Source of the DNA: Nitrosarchaeum sp.
GTDB lineage: Archaea; Thermoproteota; Nitrososphaeria; Nitrososphaerales; Nitrosopumilaceae
Length of the DNA stretch: 64,000 bases
Assembly (NCBI GenBank): GCA_021414365.1
Contig: JAIOOR010000007.1
Coordinates: 61,465-125,464 of the forward strand
Direction: 5' to 3'
Part shown: one piece after another, positions 18,101 through 27,001 of the stretch
Layout: the number at the start of each line of letters is the position of its first letter
Numbering within the stretch: position 1 is the stretch's first letter
Position numbers and translations under genes: made by a program
Notes under the pieces: model-generated
Told to the model about the DNA's origin: nothing
The model's database searches: none
Seen by the model: only the letters and a program-made list of their open reading frames with translations

Positions 18101-19330
18101 TTGGTGAAAAAAATGACAAACACAGAAAAATCTCTAATAGTAGCAGTAGTGGCACTTGGAATCCTAGTAGCCGTAACCGTTCCGTCGACTATGGATTTTT
18201 ATTTTGCAAAGAAAACTCCTATGGAAACAAATAAAATTATAGAATCATTCCCTGTAACTCCTGAAGTTAAATCTAATGAACTGATAAAAGTTCCAGATGT
18301 TAGTACACATGATCAAAGTAGCACTCACTTAGACACTCTTTATCAAAATCTTGAAAACTCTGTTGTGCAAATAACTAGCACTATTACAACAACACGTTCA
18401 AACATTATCATAAATGGAAATCCTTTACAACAACAATCTTCTAGGCTAGGCTCTGGATTTGTATATGATAATCAAGGTCATATCATTACAAACAATCATG
18501 TTGTTTCAGGTGTATCTAATGTGGATGTTGCACTCTCAAATGGTGATATTTTTTCTGCCAAAGTAATAGGCACTGATAAATTCGATGACATTGCAGTCTT
18601 ACAATTAATTGATAATTATACTGACGAATCTCTAATTCCTGTATCTTTTGCAGATTCATCTCAAATCAAAGTCGGTGATCAAGTAATTGCAATAGGAAAT
18701 CCATTTGGGTTGAGTAACACTATGACAACTGGTATAGTAAGTCAAATTGGAAGATTACTTCCAAACCAAGAACTTGGATTTTCTATTCCGAACATCATTC
18801 AAACAGACGCTGCAATCAATCCTGGAAATTCAGGAGGACCACTATTAGATAATGATGGAAATCTAATAGGAATGAATACTGCAATTCAATCTACAGTAGG
18901 AGAATTTACGGGTGTTGGATTTGCTGTTCCATCAAATACAATTAAAAAAGTTGTACCGGCATTAATTGAAAAAGGAGAATATGATCATCCATGGTTAGGA
19001 ATTTCTGGAACTACACTTACACCAAAATTAACAGAAAAATTAAATTTGCCAAAGAATTTTAGAGGTGCTTTAATCAGTGACATTGTAAAAGATGGACCTG
19101 CAGACAAGGCTGGAATCAAAAGTGCATTATATACATCAAATAGAGACATTGCAAGTGCAGATATCGTAACTTCAATTGATGGTATGCCAGTAAAAAGAAT
19201 AGATGATATAATTGCATATGTATCTGAAAACAAATCTGTAGGAGACAAAGTTTCATTACAAGTCTATAGAGATGGAAATGTGATGAGTATTGACGTTGAA
19301 CTGGGTAAACGTGTAACAATTAATGGATAA
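18101..19330 (+). CDS. Membrane-anchored HtrA/DegP-type serine protease
   Basis: 409 aa. A GTG/TTG-type start or the ATG at 18113 is possible. One N-terminal membrane helix (about 11-30) anchors it outside the cell. The trypsin-like triad is H133 (ITNNHVVSG), D163 (FDDIAVL) and S244 (NPGNSGGPL). A C-terminal PDZ domain (about 300-400: GALISDIVKDGPADKAGI, IASADIVTSIDGMPV) completes the HtrA plan. The role is quality control of extracytoplasmic proteins. A short hairpin plus T-run follows. Confidence 0.93.
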   Translation: MVKKMTNTEKSLIVAVVALGILVAVTVPSTMDFYFAKKTPMETNKIIESFPVTPEVKSNELIKVPDVSTHDQSSTHLDTLYQNLENSVVQITSTITTTRSNIIINGNPLQQQSSRLGSGFVYDNQGHIITNNHVVSGVSNVDVALSNGDIFSAKVIGTDKFDDIAVLQLIDNYTDESLIPVSFADSSQIKVGDQVIAIGNPFGLSNTMTTGIVSQIGRLLPNQELGFSIPNIIQTDAAINPGNSGGPLLDNDGNLIGMNTAIQSTVGEFTGVGFAVPSNTIKKVVPALIEKGEYDHPWLGISGTTLTPKLTEKLNLPKNFRGALISDIVKDGPADKAGIKSALYTSNRDIASADIVTSIDGMPVKRIDDIIAYVSENKSVGDKVSLQVYRDGNVMSIDVELGKRVTING

Positions 19331-19332
19331 TC

Positions 19333-19355
19333 AAAACACTGTGTTTTTCTTTTTT
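19333..19355 (+). terminator. Hairpin plus T-tract after the HtrA gene
   Basis: AAAACACTGTGTTTT is a short palindrome running directly into TCTTTTTT, starting 2 bp after the stop codon. It fits an intrinsic terminator; the T-run is probably the active part in archaea. Confidence 0.5.
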
Positions 19356-19469
19356 AAAATTATCCAATTAGCTTGGATTAACTTTTGAGACTGTTTTTGT
19401 TACATCGCTCATTTTATTTTAAAATAGATTTTAATATGACAAAACAGCCATAATGAAGTAGTTAACATA

Positions 19470-19706
19470 ATGTCTGAATCAAATGAGAAAAAATTAGATG
19501 CTACTGGATTGTTTTGCCCAGAACCTGTATTTAGGACAAAAATTGAGATTGAAAAAATGCAGGTAGGACAAGTACTGACAGTATCAGCTGATGATCCTGC
19601 AGCGGAAGATGATATTTCAAGATGGGTTACAAGAAATGGTCACACGTTAGTGAATGTAAAAAAAGATGGTAATACGATCACGTTCCAAATTAAAAAGGTG
19701 AAATAA
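19470..19706 (+). CDS. tusA: TusA/SirA-like sulfur carrier
   Basis: 78 aa with the TusA fold signature LDATGLFCPEPV, in which C16 is the persulfide-carrying cysteine of the CPxP motif, and the C-terminal hydrophobic strand HTLVNVKKDGNTITFQI. TusA proteins relay sulfur for tRNA thiolation, cofactors or sulfur metabolism. The cysteine synthase gene begins 9 bp downstream, so the pair probably forms one transcript. Confidence 0.92.
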   Translation: MSESNEKKLDATGLFCPEPVFRTKIEIEKMQVGQVLTVSADDPAAEDDISRWVTRNGHTLVNVKKDGNTITFQIKKVK

Positions 19707-19715
19707 TCCAAAATT

Positions 19716-20708
19716 ATGGCATCTGTAACTAGTTCTGATATCTTAAATCGTGTTGGTAATACTCCCCTTGTAAAGTTAGATTCTCTTTCAAATCAAAAAG
19801 TATCATACTTTGCAAAACTTGAAGGACACAATCCATTTGGTTCTGTTAAAGATAGAGCTGCATACTGGATGATTAAAGATGGTGAGAAACGAGGCAAACT
19901 CACAAAAGGAAAAAGCATCATTATTGAACCAACATCTGGAAATACTGGAATCGCACTAACTGGAATTGCAAAACTGCTTGGTTACAAAGTGGAAATAGTG
20001 ATTCCTGAAAAAGCTAGTAATGAAACTAAGGATATTATCCGACGTTTAGGTGCCAAAGTTTTTGAAACTAGTGATGATCTTTGCCCAAAAGTTGGTGCTG
20101 GAACTGATCAAAGCATAGCATTAGCCACATCGATTGCATCTTCAAGACCTGACACGTATTATTCTCCAAATCAATATGCAAACGAAGCAAACTTTATGGG
20201 ACATTATGCTGGAACTGGTCCTGAAATATGGCGTCAAACTGATGGAAAAATCACTCATTTCTTTACCGGTGTTGGAACCGGTGGAACGATAACTGGAATT
20301 GGAGCATTTCTTAAAGAAAAAAATTCCAATGTTAAAATCATTGGATGCCAACCTCAACAAAACCACTTAATTCAGGGCTGGAGAAATTTTGAAGAATCTG
20401 CCAAACCTGATTTGTTTTTAAAACGAGAAAGTGTTGTAGATGATTGGGTATCTGTTGATAATGATGAAGCATTTTCTATGGTAAAAGAAGTACTGGAGAA
20501 AGATAAATTATTGATTAGTCCTTCTTCTGCAGCTGTTTATGCATGTATGAAAAAATACAGGATTGATGGAAATGGATGTGTCGTGGGTATATTTGCTGAT
20601 GATGGAAGAAAATTCAAGAGTGTATACGCTAAACAAAACATTATGACTGACAAAGAATTTGACGATGCTCTTAAAAAGGCAAAATATATGTCAGAATTAG
20701 CATACTAG
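19716..20708 (+). CDS. cysK: Cysteine synthase (PLP-dependent, CysK/CysM family)
   Basis: 330 aa. K45 in NPFGSVKDRAAYW is the PLP lysine. EPTSGNTGIAL and the phosphate-binding loop GVGTGGTITGIG are present. It makes cysteine from an activated serine (O-acetylserine or O-phosphoserine) and sulfide, or from a carrier-bound sulfur; adjacency to TusA hints at the last, as inference. The 4-bp 3' overlap with the minus-strand gene shows a compact convergent junction. Confidence 0.9.
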   Translation: MASVTSSDILNRVGNTPLVKLDSLSNQKVSYFAKLEGHNPFGSVKDRAAYWMIKDGEKRGKLTKGKSIIIEPTSGNTGIALTGIAKLLGYKVEIVIPEKASNETKDIIRRLGAKVFETSDDLCPKVGAGTDQSIALATSIASSRPDTYYSPNQYANEANFMGHYAGTGPEIWRQTDGKITHFFTGVGTGGTITGIGAFLKEKNSNVKIIGCQPQQNHLIQGWRNFEESAKPDLFLKRESVVDDWVSVDNDEAFSMVKEVLEKDKLLISPSSAAVYACMKKYRIDGNGCVVGIFADDGRKFKSVYAKQNIMTDKEFDDALKKAKYMSELAY

Positions 20709-21262
20709 TTTTCTGGACTGGTATCATTTTCACTTAAAATATTTCTCAAGTGTTTTTCATAAAACTCTCGAAAGAATCTATTCATGTATTTTTCATGATT
20801 CATACATGCATTGTTTGACTCCACTAGTTTTTCTCTGATCTCTTTACTCCATTTGCTTTGTTGTTTGTCTTTTGATTTTATAATGGATGGATTCTTTTTT
20901 ACTTCCTCCATATTTGTCAATAATCTCAATCCAATTTGACGTAGTTTGCTTATGCTGAGTAAAAATAATCCTGACTGTTCCTTGTCTACTAAACTCATTA
21001 ATGCATGTGCCTGTGTGAAATACTCTATTTCAATTTCATTAAATTTATTAAATTCATATATCTTTTTTTGCCAAAATTGTTCTGTGGCATTTTCAATTAT
21101 CTTATAATTAAATTGAATTTTAGCCAATTCTTTTCCTAACTCTATTAAATTATCACTATGTGTCCTGGCTGATTTTTTTAATTCCTCGAGTTCATCATTC
21201 ATGATGTGTCTGAATTTTTCTGCAATAAAGAGTTTGAAATCTAATTGACATCGTTTTTCCAT
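20705..21262 (-). CDS. Helical protein of unknown function
   Basis: 185 aa if the ATG at 21262 is used, which overlaps the upstream gene by 22 bp; an ATG at 21202 (MNDELEELKKS) would remove the overlap. It is almost entirely predicted helix, with no membrane segment and no recognised motif. It is probably cotranscribed with the zinc-knuckle protein before it. Confidence 0.6.
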   Translation of the reverse strand: MEKRCQLDFKLFIAEKFRHIMNDELEELKKSARTHSDNLIELGKELAKIQFNYKIIENATEQFWQKKIYEFNKFNEIEIEYFTQAHALMSLVDKEQSGLFLLSISKLRQIGLRLLTNMEEVKKNPSIIKSKDKQQSKWSKEIREKLVESNNACMNHEKYMNRFFREFYEKHLRNILSENDTSPEN

Positions 21263-21456
21263 GTTTTATTTGATATTTTTGCGTATTCTGTTATGCACTT
21301 TTCACAAAATGAATCCCACTCTCCGATTTTTAAAGTTATAAAAAATTCCTTTGTCCACTCGTATGGTGGATTTTTCCTATATTGAAATTGTTGGATTGTA
21401 TAGATGTCTTTTTCGTTAAATTTATTCAAACATTTTTTGCATTGTGCATTTTTCAT
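21241..21456 (-). CDS. Small protein with two Cys pairs
   Basis: 71 aa with CKKC near the N-terminus and CEKC near residue 55, a likely four-cysteine zinc site, around aromatic residues. No known family recognised. Its 3' end overlaps the possible start of the helical protein gene. Confidence 0.62.
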   Translation of the reverse strand: MKNAQCKKCLNKFNEKDIYTIQQFQYRKNPPYEWTKEFFITLKIGEWDSFCEKCITEYAKISNKTWKNDVN

Positions 21457-21560
21457 TTGATCTTTTATGAATTAAATTGGTTATTTAGGAATTCTCTGTA
21501 ATCCACAGATAGTTTAAAAATTTCAATTTAAAATTTGTAATCTATGAATTTTATGAAAAT

Positions 21561-21926
21561 TTAATGTGTTATTTCTGGTTCTATCTGTGCCAAAAGATTT
21601 TGGACTGAAATTGGTTTTTGTTGTATTCCTCTAACTCCAAGTTTTTTTAGAAATTTAGCTTGATATTCATCCAGTTCAAGTGAGCTTACAACCACCACTT
21701 TTTGAATCTCTGATGATTTTTTATTTTTCAAATCCAAAAGAAAATCGATTCCGCTGTAATTAGGCATACACATATCAAGCAAAATCACATCATACCGATT
21801 TTTCAATACCATTCCAAGACCTTTTTTTCCATCTTCTATGCTATCAAAACTGTGATTTTTATTTTTTAGAATATCTGAAAAAATGATACTTATTTCAGGT
21901 GTATCATCAATATGTAGTATTTTCAC
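21561..21926 (-). CDS. Receiver-only response regulator
   Basis: 121 aa CheY-like receiver. The acidic pair (IDDTPE, D7-D8), phosphoacceptor D51 (VILLDMCMP), the switch serine (VVSSLE) and the conserved lysine (QQKPIS) are all present. There is no output domain and no kinase nearby, so it is an orphan here. It likely acts by protein interaction after phosphorylation. Confidence 0.88.
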   Translation of the reverse strand: MKILHIDDTPEISIIFSDILKNKNHSFDSIEDGKKGLGMVLKNRYDVILLDMCMPNYSGIDFLLDLKNKKSSEIQKVVVVSSLELDEYQAKFLKKLGVRGIQQKPISVQNLLAQIEPEITH

Positions 21927-22087
21927 AATTTACAAAATATGTTGAAACTCATAAAAATTAGTTTGCGCATTTGCACAAACTAAAAATTCCATTTAAAAAA
22001 TATGTCTTCTCAATCTAGTTTGCAAACATTTCAAAAAAAAAGAACTGTTAAGAGGATCCATTTTTATAGATAAAATGTAATATTTCG

Positions 22088-22273
22088 TTATTTTATTAAT
22101 TCTTCTTTTACTGCTTTATCTATTTTTTTCTTCATATCTATTGACAGCGATGGAATATCGTGTATTTGGTCAACATGTCTAGATATCTTGTTCATCAAAT
22201 CTATCATGTTAAGTGCTTTCGTTGACCACTCACACTTCATACCCAAATCTGAACATTTGAAACTTTTTACCAT
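22088..22273 (-). CDS. DUF1059-like small protein
   Basis: 61 aa. KSFKCSDLGMKCEWSTKA with later ISRHVDQIHD gives a Cys-Cys-His-His pattern typical of the DUF1059 small-protein family. Function unknown; a metal site is likely from the residues. Confidence 0.75.
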   Translation of the reverse strand: MVKSFKCSDLGMKCEWSTKALNMIDLMNKISRHVDQIHDIPSLSIDMKKKIDKAVKEELIK

Positions 22274-22462
22274 GTTTTGAATTGTTTTATTTCTATTATT
22301 ACTCGCGTATGTTTTTTTATTACAAACAAAGATTCATTTTGTTTTTAGGATATGTTATAACACCTAATTTTATGAACGATTTATCAGTTCTACGCACGTC
22401 CTATAATAAAAATAATCTTCATGATATCAATGAAAATTAATATACCACACCCCGCCCTTTTT
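22274..22462. other. Gene-poor spacer
   Basis: AT-rich stretch between the DUF1059 gene and the short candidate ORF at 22474. No tRNA or convincing ORF seen. A locally GC-rich patch (CCACACCCCGCCC, 22445-22457) ends it. Confidence 0.4.
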
Positions 22463-22469
22463 GAGGAGG
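22463..22469 (+). promoter_or_regulatory. Strong Shine-Dalgarno-like site
   Basis: GAGGAGG lies 4 bp before an ATG at 22474. Strong ribosome-binding sites are not obvious before most genes in this window, so it stands out and is the main support for the short ORF that follows. Confidence 0.4.
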
Positions 22470-22473
22470 CAAC

Positions 22474-22596
22474 ATGTATTTTGGAAGTTATGCCATCTCT
22501 TTTACAATTTTAAAAAACAGAATCTGGCAAATATACAAAGAATGTAACTTTGAAAGAGATTCAGAAGATTTCAAAAAAGCTCTTTATTGTATTTGA
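22474..22596 (+). CDS. Candidate 40-aa ORF
   Basis: Starts MYFGSYAISFTILKNRIW and ends KKALYCI; the frame is closed by TGA just upstream of the ATG. No similarity recognised. Supported only by the GAGGAGG site and amphipathic composition. It could be the remnant of a longer gene. Confidence 0.3.
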   Translation: MYFGSYAISFTILKNRIWQIYKECNFERDSEDFKKALYCI

Positions 22597-22633
22597 AAGT
22601 GATTTTTGTATTTTTATACATAAAATGCTATTT

Positions 22634-23623
22634 TTAATTCTCGTCTGTTAGATACTTGTCTACATCTATTGCAGCCATACATCCAAACCCTGCTGCTGTG
22701 ATTGCTTGTCTATAATTTCGATCATGCACATCCCCTGCGGCAAATACTCCTTCGATGTTTGTGTGTGTTTTATTTTTTAAAACAATGTATCCTTCTCCAT
22801 CCAAATCAATTTGATTTTTGAAGAGTTTAGTATTTGGTTCATGACCAATTGCAACAAAAAGACCTGCAACATCAAGTGTTTTTTCTTCACCAGTATTGAT
22901 GTTTTTTAATACCGCCTGTCGCATTTTTTGATCCCCTTTGATCTCAGTTACTGCTGAATTCCAATGAAATTTTATTTTGTTATTTTTTTCTGCTCTTTCT
23001 ATCATTATTTTGCTTGCACGTAATGCCTCTCGTCTGTGAACCAAGTGTACTGTAGTTGCAAATTTAGTTAGAAATGTTGCTTCTTCAACTGCTGAATCCC
23101 CTCCTCCAACAACAATTAACTCCTGATTTCTAAAAAATGGTCCATCACATGTCGCACAATAAGATACACCTTTTCCTGCAAATGTTTGCTCTCCCGGTAA
23201 TCCTAATTTTCTAGGATTAGCTCCCGTCGCAATAATTATTGCTCTACCTTCGTATTCTTCTGATGCTGTTAGAACTTTGAATGGCTTTAGTCTAAAATCT
23301 ACATCTACTACTTCGTCATCTATGATAGTCGTTCCCATTCTTTGAGTTTGTTTTCTCATCTCAATCATTAAATCTGGACCCATAATCCCTTTTTCAAATC
23401 CTGGATAATTTTCAACTTCTGTTGTATTGACTAATTGACCTCCTGGCAATAATCCTGATAAAATAAGCGTGTCATAACCTGCACGTGAACAATAAATTCC
23501 TGCAGTATATCCAGAAGGACCGCCACCAATAATCACAACGTCAAATTTTGTCTTCTTTTTATCTGGCATTTTTGGTCCATCTTTGTTTTCGAGGATTGTA
23601 GCACCAGAATTTGCAGACATCAT
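22634..23623 (-). CDS. trxB: Thioredoxin reductase
   Basis: 329 aa; an internal ATG at residue 19 (MPDKKKTKFDVV) may be the true start. FAD-binding GGGPSGYTAGIY, redox-active CATC (C156, C159), NADPH-binding GGGDSAVEEA and the C-terminal FAD motif GVFAAGDVHD are in order. It reduces thioredoxin or a related protein with NADPH. The hypothetical gene at 23668 lies 44 bp upstream on the same strand. Confidence 0.94.
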   Translation of the reverse strand: MMSANSGATILENKDGPKMPDKKKTKFDVVIIGGGPSGYTAGIYCSRAGYDTLILSGLLPGGQLVNTTEVENYPGFEKGIMGPDLMIEMRKQTQRMGTTIIDDEVVDVDFRLKPFKVLTASEEYEGRAIIIATGANPRKLGLPGEQTFAGKGVSYCATCDGPFFRNQELIVVGGGDSAVEEATFLTKFATTVHLVHRREALRASKIMIERAEKNNKIKFHWNSAVTEIKGDQKMRQAVLKNINTGEEKTLDVAGLFVAIGHEPNTKLFKNQIDLDGEGYIVLKNKTHTNIEGVFAAGDVHDRNYRQAITAAGFGCMAAIDVDKYLTDEN

Positions 23624-23667
23624 GATAAGGCATCTCCATGTTTCATTAATTTAAGTCATTAATTCTA

Positions 23668-24021
23668 TTATGTAGCTCTTTTGTATATTTCGTGAAATTC
23701 TTTGCAAATAGTATATGCTACATTTTCAGTGTGGAACACCTCCGAAATATTTTTTTTACCTTTTGCAATTTCTCTCATAATAGTCATACATTTTGTGTTT
23801 TTTAGAGCATCAGGTTCTTCTTCATCTGACCAGATCTTAAAACATTCCTCAAAATCCAAACAGAATTTTAAAATAATCACTTCCCAATCTTCAGATGTTT
23901 TTGGGATCCCTATAGTGTCTGCCAATTCACGAAATTCATTTTTTCTATCTCTAAGTAATAGATTCAGAGTTTCTCTCACTCTTTTTTCATCATATCCTGA
24001 AATCAATCCAATTCTATTCAT
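23668..24021 (-). CDS. Helical protein of unknown function upstream of trxB
   Basis: 117 aa, acidic and helical, three cysteines, no signal peptide or membrane helix. Not recognised. The 44-bp spacing to trxB suggests cotranscription. Confidence 0.6.
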   Translation of the reverse strand: MNRIGLISGYDEKRVRETLNLLLRDRKNEFRELADTIGIPKTSEDWEVIILKFCLDFEECFKIWSDEEEPDALKNTKCMTIMREIAKGKKNISEVFHTENVAYTICKEFHEIYKRAT

Positions 24022-24155
24022 ATCTGTAATTATTTTTTGTGATTTTAAAGTATTCTACGAGTCTCCACTTTGAATATGTGTCTGATAATCAACAAAATTA
24101 AATCAACAAATGTGTTATGATGAAAATTTAATTTACTTGTCTGAAAATCTAGTTT

Positions 24156-24977
24156 GTGGCTCCCAGAAATTTCTTCATATTCAAAGCAGACGGGCGTAAA
24201 GTAAAATTTAATCCAAATAAAATTTTGAGTACTTGTATTAGGGCAGGGGCAAATAGAGAGACTGCTCAGCGAATTTTAAAAAAAGTTAGGTCAGATGTTT
24301 ATCATGAAATGGGAACTAGTGATATTTACAAATTGGTTTTACAAGCTATTTCAGAAGAAAAAGATAGTATAGGACTGCATCAAAGATATCAGCTCAAAGA
24401 AGCGATTATGAGGCTTGGTCCTTCTGGATTCGCTTTTGAAAATTATGTGGCAGATTTACTGGAATTTTATGATTTACAAGTCTATGGCATCAGAGTGAAG
24501 GTTAAAGGAAAATGTGCCTTACATGAAATTGATCTCATTGGTGTTTCAGACTCTAAACAATTTATGATTGAATGTAAACACGATTCCTATCGTGGCAGCT
24601 ATGTTGGACTTAAAGTGGCACTTTACACACATGCACGATTCTTAGACACTTCTCCCAGATTCTCCGGTGAAATGATTTTTTGTAATTCCAAAATATCTGA
24701 ATCCGCAAAAAAATATGCGATTTGTGTCGATCAACATGTTTTTTCTTGGAGATACCCACCAGAAAAAAGTTTAGAAAAAATCATTGAGAAAAATAAATTA
24801 TATCCTATCACTATTTTGAATCTCACTTTAAAAGAATTAGAAATTTTTTATGGCATTGATTTAATGATTGCAAAAGATCTTCTTGAATATAATACAATTA
24901 AATTATCTAAAAAGACTGGCATTCACACAAAAAGAATACAAAATTTACAAGTAATGCTAAAAAAAATCTTGCAGTAA
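24156..24977 (+). CDS. ATP-cone plus PD-(D/E)XK nuclease protein
   Basis: 273 aa from GTG. Residues 5-90 are an ATP-cone, the nucleotide-sensing domain of ribonucleotide reductases and NrdR (KADGRKVKFNPNKI, AISEEKDSIGLHQRYQL). Residues about 90-200 form a restriction-endonuclease-like fold with active-site candidates E95, D126 (HEIDLIGV) and E139/K141 (IECK). The C-terminal ~60 residues look like a helix-hairpin-helix tail. It may be a nuclease gated by ATP/dATP; related ATP-cone nucleases are annotated in archaea, but the biological role is unknown. Confidence 0.82.
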   Translation: MAPRNFFIFKADGRKVKFNPNKILSTCIRAGANRETAQRILKKVRSDVYHEMGTSDIYKLVLQAISEEKDSIGLHQRYQLKEAIMRLGPSGFAFENYVADLLEFYDLQVYGIRVKVKGKCALHEIDLIGVSDSKQFMIECKHDSYRGSYVGLKVALYTHARFLDTSPRFSGEMIFCNSKISESAKKYAICVDQHVFSWRYPPEKSLEKIIEKNKLYPITILNLTLKELEIFYGIDLMIAKDLLEYNTIKLSKKTGIHTKRIQNLQVMLKKILQ

Positions 24978-25070
24978 TCACATGTTTTCAAAATATTCGG
25001 CGTAATTGCCTTTTGTTTATTTTTTGATTTTTTGCCTAATGTTTTTAACTATCACTATCCATGTGTCCTT

Positions 25071-25193
25071 ATGACTAGTGATCCTTTTTGTCATTGTGGT
25101 TCGTGTGGCCATGAGACTGTATCTGAATGCTATTCTAAACAATGTTCTTGTTGTCTAAGTGATCATCAGGGACCATTTGGAAAAAATAGATAG
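25071..25193 (+). CDS. Cysteine-rich 40-aa microprotein
   Basis: Reads MTSDPFCHCGSCGHETV, then SECYSKQCSCC, ending GPFGKNR. Seven cysteines and three histidines in 40 residues indicate one or two metal sites. ATG start; a nearby upstream ATG at 25061 is out of use because its frame stops at once. Function unknown. Confidence 0.68.
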   Translation: MTSDPFCHCGSCGHETVSECYSKQCSCCLSDHQGPFGKNR

Positions 25194-25256
25194 TTTCTCG
25201 TTTATACCTGTTAATTGACATGGTGATTGTAGTTTTGTTTTAAATTATTTGTGATG

Positions 25257-26030
25257 CTACGTCGTTAATTTCTTTAAGACTTGTTGGTGAGTTTCACATA
25301 ATTTGCTACTTTCTATTTGTGAATATATGAGATCTTTTTGCCAGTGTGCATTAAATAGTCTACATTCTGTTTTATCGCAAAATGCTTCTTGGGTTTCAAA
25401 GTAAAATATTGCTTGTAAAAGATAACCTTCAATGACTTTTGATAGGCGTGTGTCGTTATATTCTAGGTATGTTCCTTTGTATTTTTGTTTTATTGATTCT
25501 ACGTTTATGCCCTGAGTATAGTTTGAAATTAAATCCAAATAATACTCTCTTGGTTTTGCAGGCGCTTCAATTATTCCCGTAGTTGAAATTATTGAGGGGT
25601 TGGCACCAATTAACGCCCTACCGTGATATCTGTAGTCATTATAATCATAAGTGCATGTTAATTTGTTTGTAAAAAATACATGAAATTTTTTTATGTCTCT
25701 CTCCTCATCTGGAATTAACTCTGTTAATATTTTTTGAATTTCAAATCCGTCATACATGACAATATTTTCTGTTTTTGCAGTATCTTTGAAATTTTCTTCT
25801 TCAAAAAGAATTTCTTCTTTGTTTGGAATGTGTTTTTCATATGGTTTTCTAGGATTGAAAATTCTACTTGATGCAATTTTAGTAGCAGTATCATTTTTTG
25901 AAAATTTTAAAATGCTGTCTCTTGTTTCTACTTGAACTGGAAATGTTTCTTTTAGGAAACTAGCAAGTCTGTTTAGTTGAATCTGTGAAACAGCAGGTTC
26001 ATCATACAAAAATATTTTTGATACCTTCAA
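25257..26030 (-). CDS. Conserved archaeal protein, possibly DUF6775 type
   Basis: 257 aa, soluble, beginning KVSKIFLYDEPAVSQI. It has a conserved-looking YDYNDYRYHGRALIG region (about 133-147) and a C-terminal EAFCDKTECRLFNAHWQKD segment with a later cysteine. The N-terminus and the Cys region resemble an archaeal family annotated DUF6775 (putative metallopeptidase), but I see no HExxH motif, so I make no functional claim. It lies 23 bp downstream of thi4, likely the same transcript. Confidence 0.65.
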   Translation of the reverse strand: MKVSKIFLYDEPAVSQIQLNRLASFLKETFPVQVETRDSILKFSKNDTATKIASSRIFNPRKPYEKHIPNKEEILFEEENFKDTAKTENIVMYDGFEIQKILTELIPDEERDIKKFHVFFTNKLTCTYDYNDYRYHGRALIGANPSIISTTGIIEAPAKPREYYLDLISNYTQGINVESIKQKYKGTYLEYNDTRLSKVIEGYLLQAIFYFETQEAFCDKTECRLFNAHWQKDLIYSQIESSKLCETHQQVLKKLTT

Positions 26031-26053
26031 TAAATCAATTAACTGTCTGCTGT

Positions 26054-26872
26054 TTATCTTTCTAACTCTTTGATTTTCTCTGCTGTGATTTCAGCAGCCT
26101 TTCTTCCTGAAAACAACATAGAGCCATACGTAGGTCCCATTCTTGCCAATCCAAATGTTTCAGTCACAGACATTCCTGCAGCTACTAATCCTGGATACAC
26201 TTCTCCTGTTTTGTGAACCACATGCTCTTCTCCTTCATTTACATACATTGGATTCATTCCCTTCCATTCCACCAATCCTCTGTCAACTAGTCTTTTTACT
26301 GCAACAGAGTCATGCCCTGACGCATCAATGATCATTTTTGCCTCTAATGCAATTGGATCAACGCATGTGATATTTCTTGGCAGTGCTGATACTGGCATCC
26401 AATTAACAACAATGCCTGCAACTCTGCCGTTTTTCAAAACAAGATCATCAAACTTTGTAAGGTTAAGAAATTTTACTCCTGCATCACAAGCTGCTGCGAT
26501 TAATTTTGAAACTGCATGTGGCCCTGGTGTTAAATACAATCCCTCTGACACTTTTTTGTATGGTATTCCCAACTCATCCCAAATTTTTTGAGCCGGTTCT
26601 CTAACTGTTACCGGATTCATCATGTAACCGCCTAACCAATACCCTCCACCAAGGTAATTGTTTTGCTCAACTACCAAAACTTTGAAACCCATATTTGAAA
26701 GATCTCTACTTGCAGTTAATCCTGCAGGCCCTGCACCAATAATTATTACATCTGATTGTGCCCTGTCAATTAAAACTGCATGCCATTCATTTGCAATCGC
26801 ACGTGTAATTTCGACTTCGCTAACATCAGTAAATATTTTTTCAGATTTTTCAGCAATAGTTGCCTTTTGCAT
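26054..26872 (-). CDS. thi4: Thiamine thiazole synthase, Thi4 family
   Basis: 272 aa flavoprotein-fold enzyme making the thiazole moiety of thiamine from NAD and glycine. Dinucleotide motif GAGPAGLTASRDL, EQNNYLGGGYWLGGYMMN, TPGPHAVSK and the C-terminal GPTYGSMLFSGRKAAE are typical. At the sulfur-donor position it has C170 in NITCVDP, corresponding to the donor cysteine of yeast and plant Thi4 (CMDP); methanogen enzymes have histidine there. This suggests a single-turnover, self-sulfur-donating type. Confidence 0.93.
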   Translation of the reverse strand: MQKATIAEKSEKIFTDVSEVEITRAIANEWHAVLIDRAQSDVIIIGAGPAGLTASRDLSNMGFKVLVVEQNNYLGGGYWLGGYMMNPVTVREPAQKIWDELGIPYKKVSEGLYLTPGPHAVSKLIAAACDAGVKFLNLTKFDDLVLKNGRVAGIVVNWMPVSALPRNITCVDPIALEAKMIIDASGHDSVAVKRLVDRGLVEWKGMNPMYVNEGEEHVVHKTGEVYPGLVAAGMSVTETFGLARMGPTYGSMLFSGRKAAEITAEKIKELER

Positions 26873-27001
26873 GAAAATCTTGATTCTTAGAACCCATTAA
26901 TACTTTGCCACATCTTTAAAATTAGATAAATAATTGATGGTATTTTTTTAATGGTTCTTGTCTTTTTCTTATGTGTTTTAACTATATTATGGAATAAGCG
27001 A

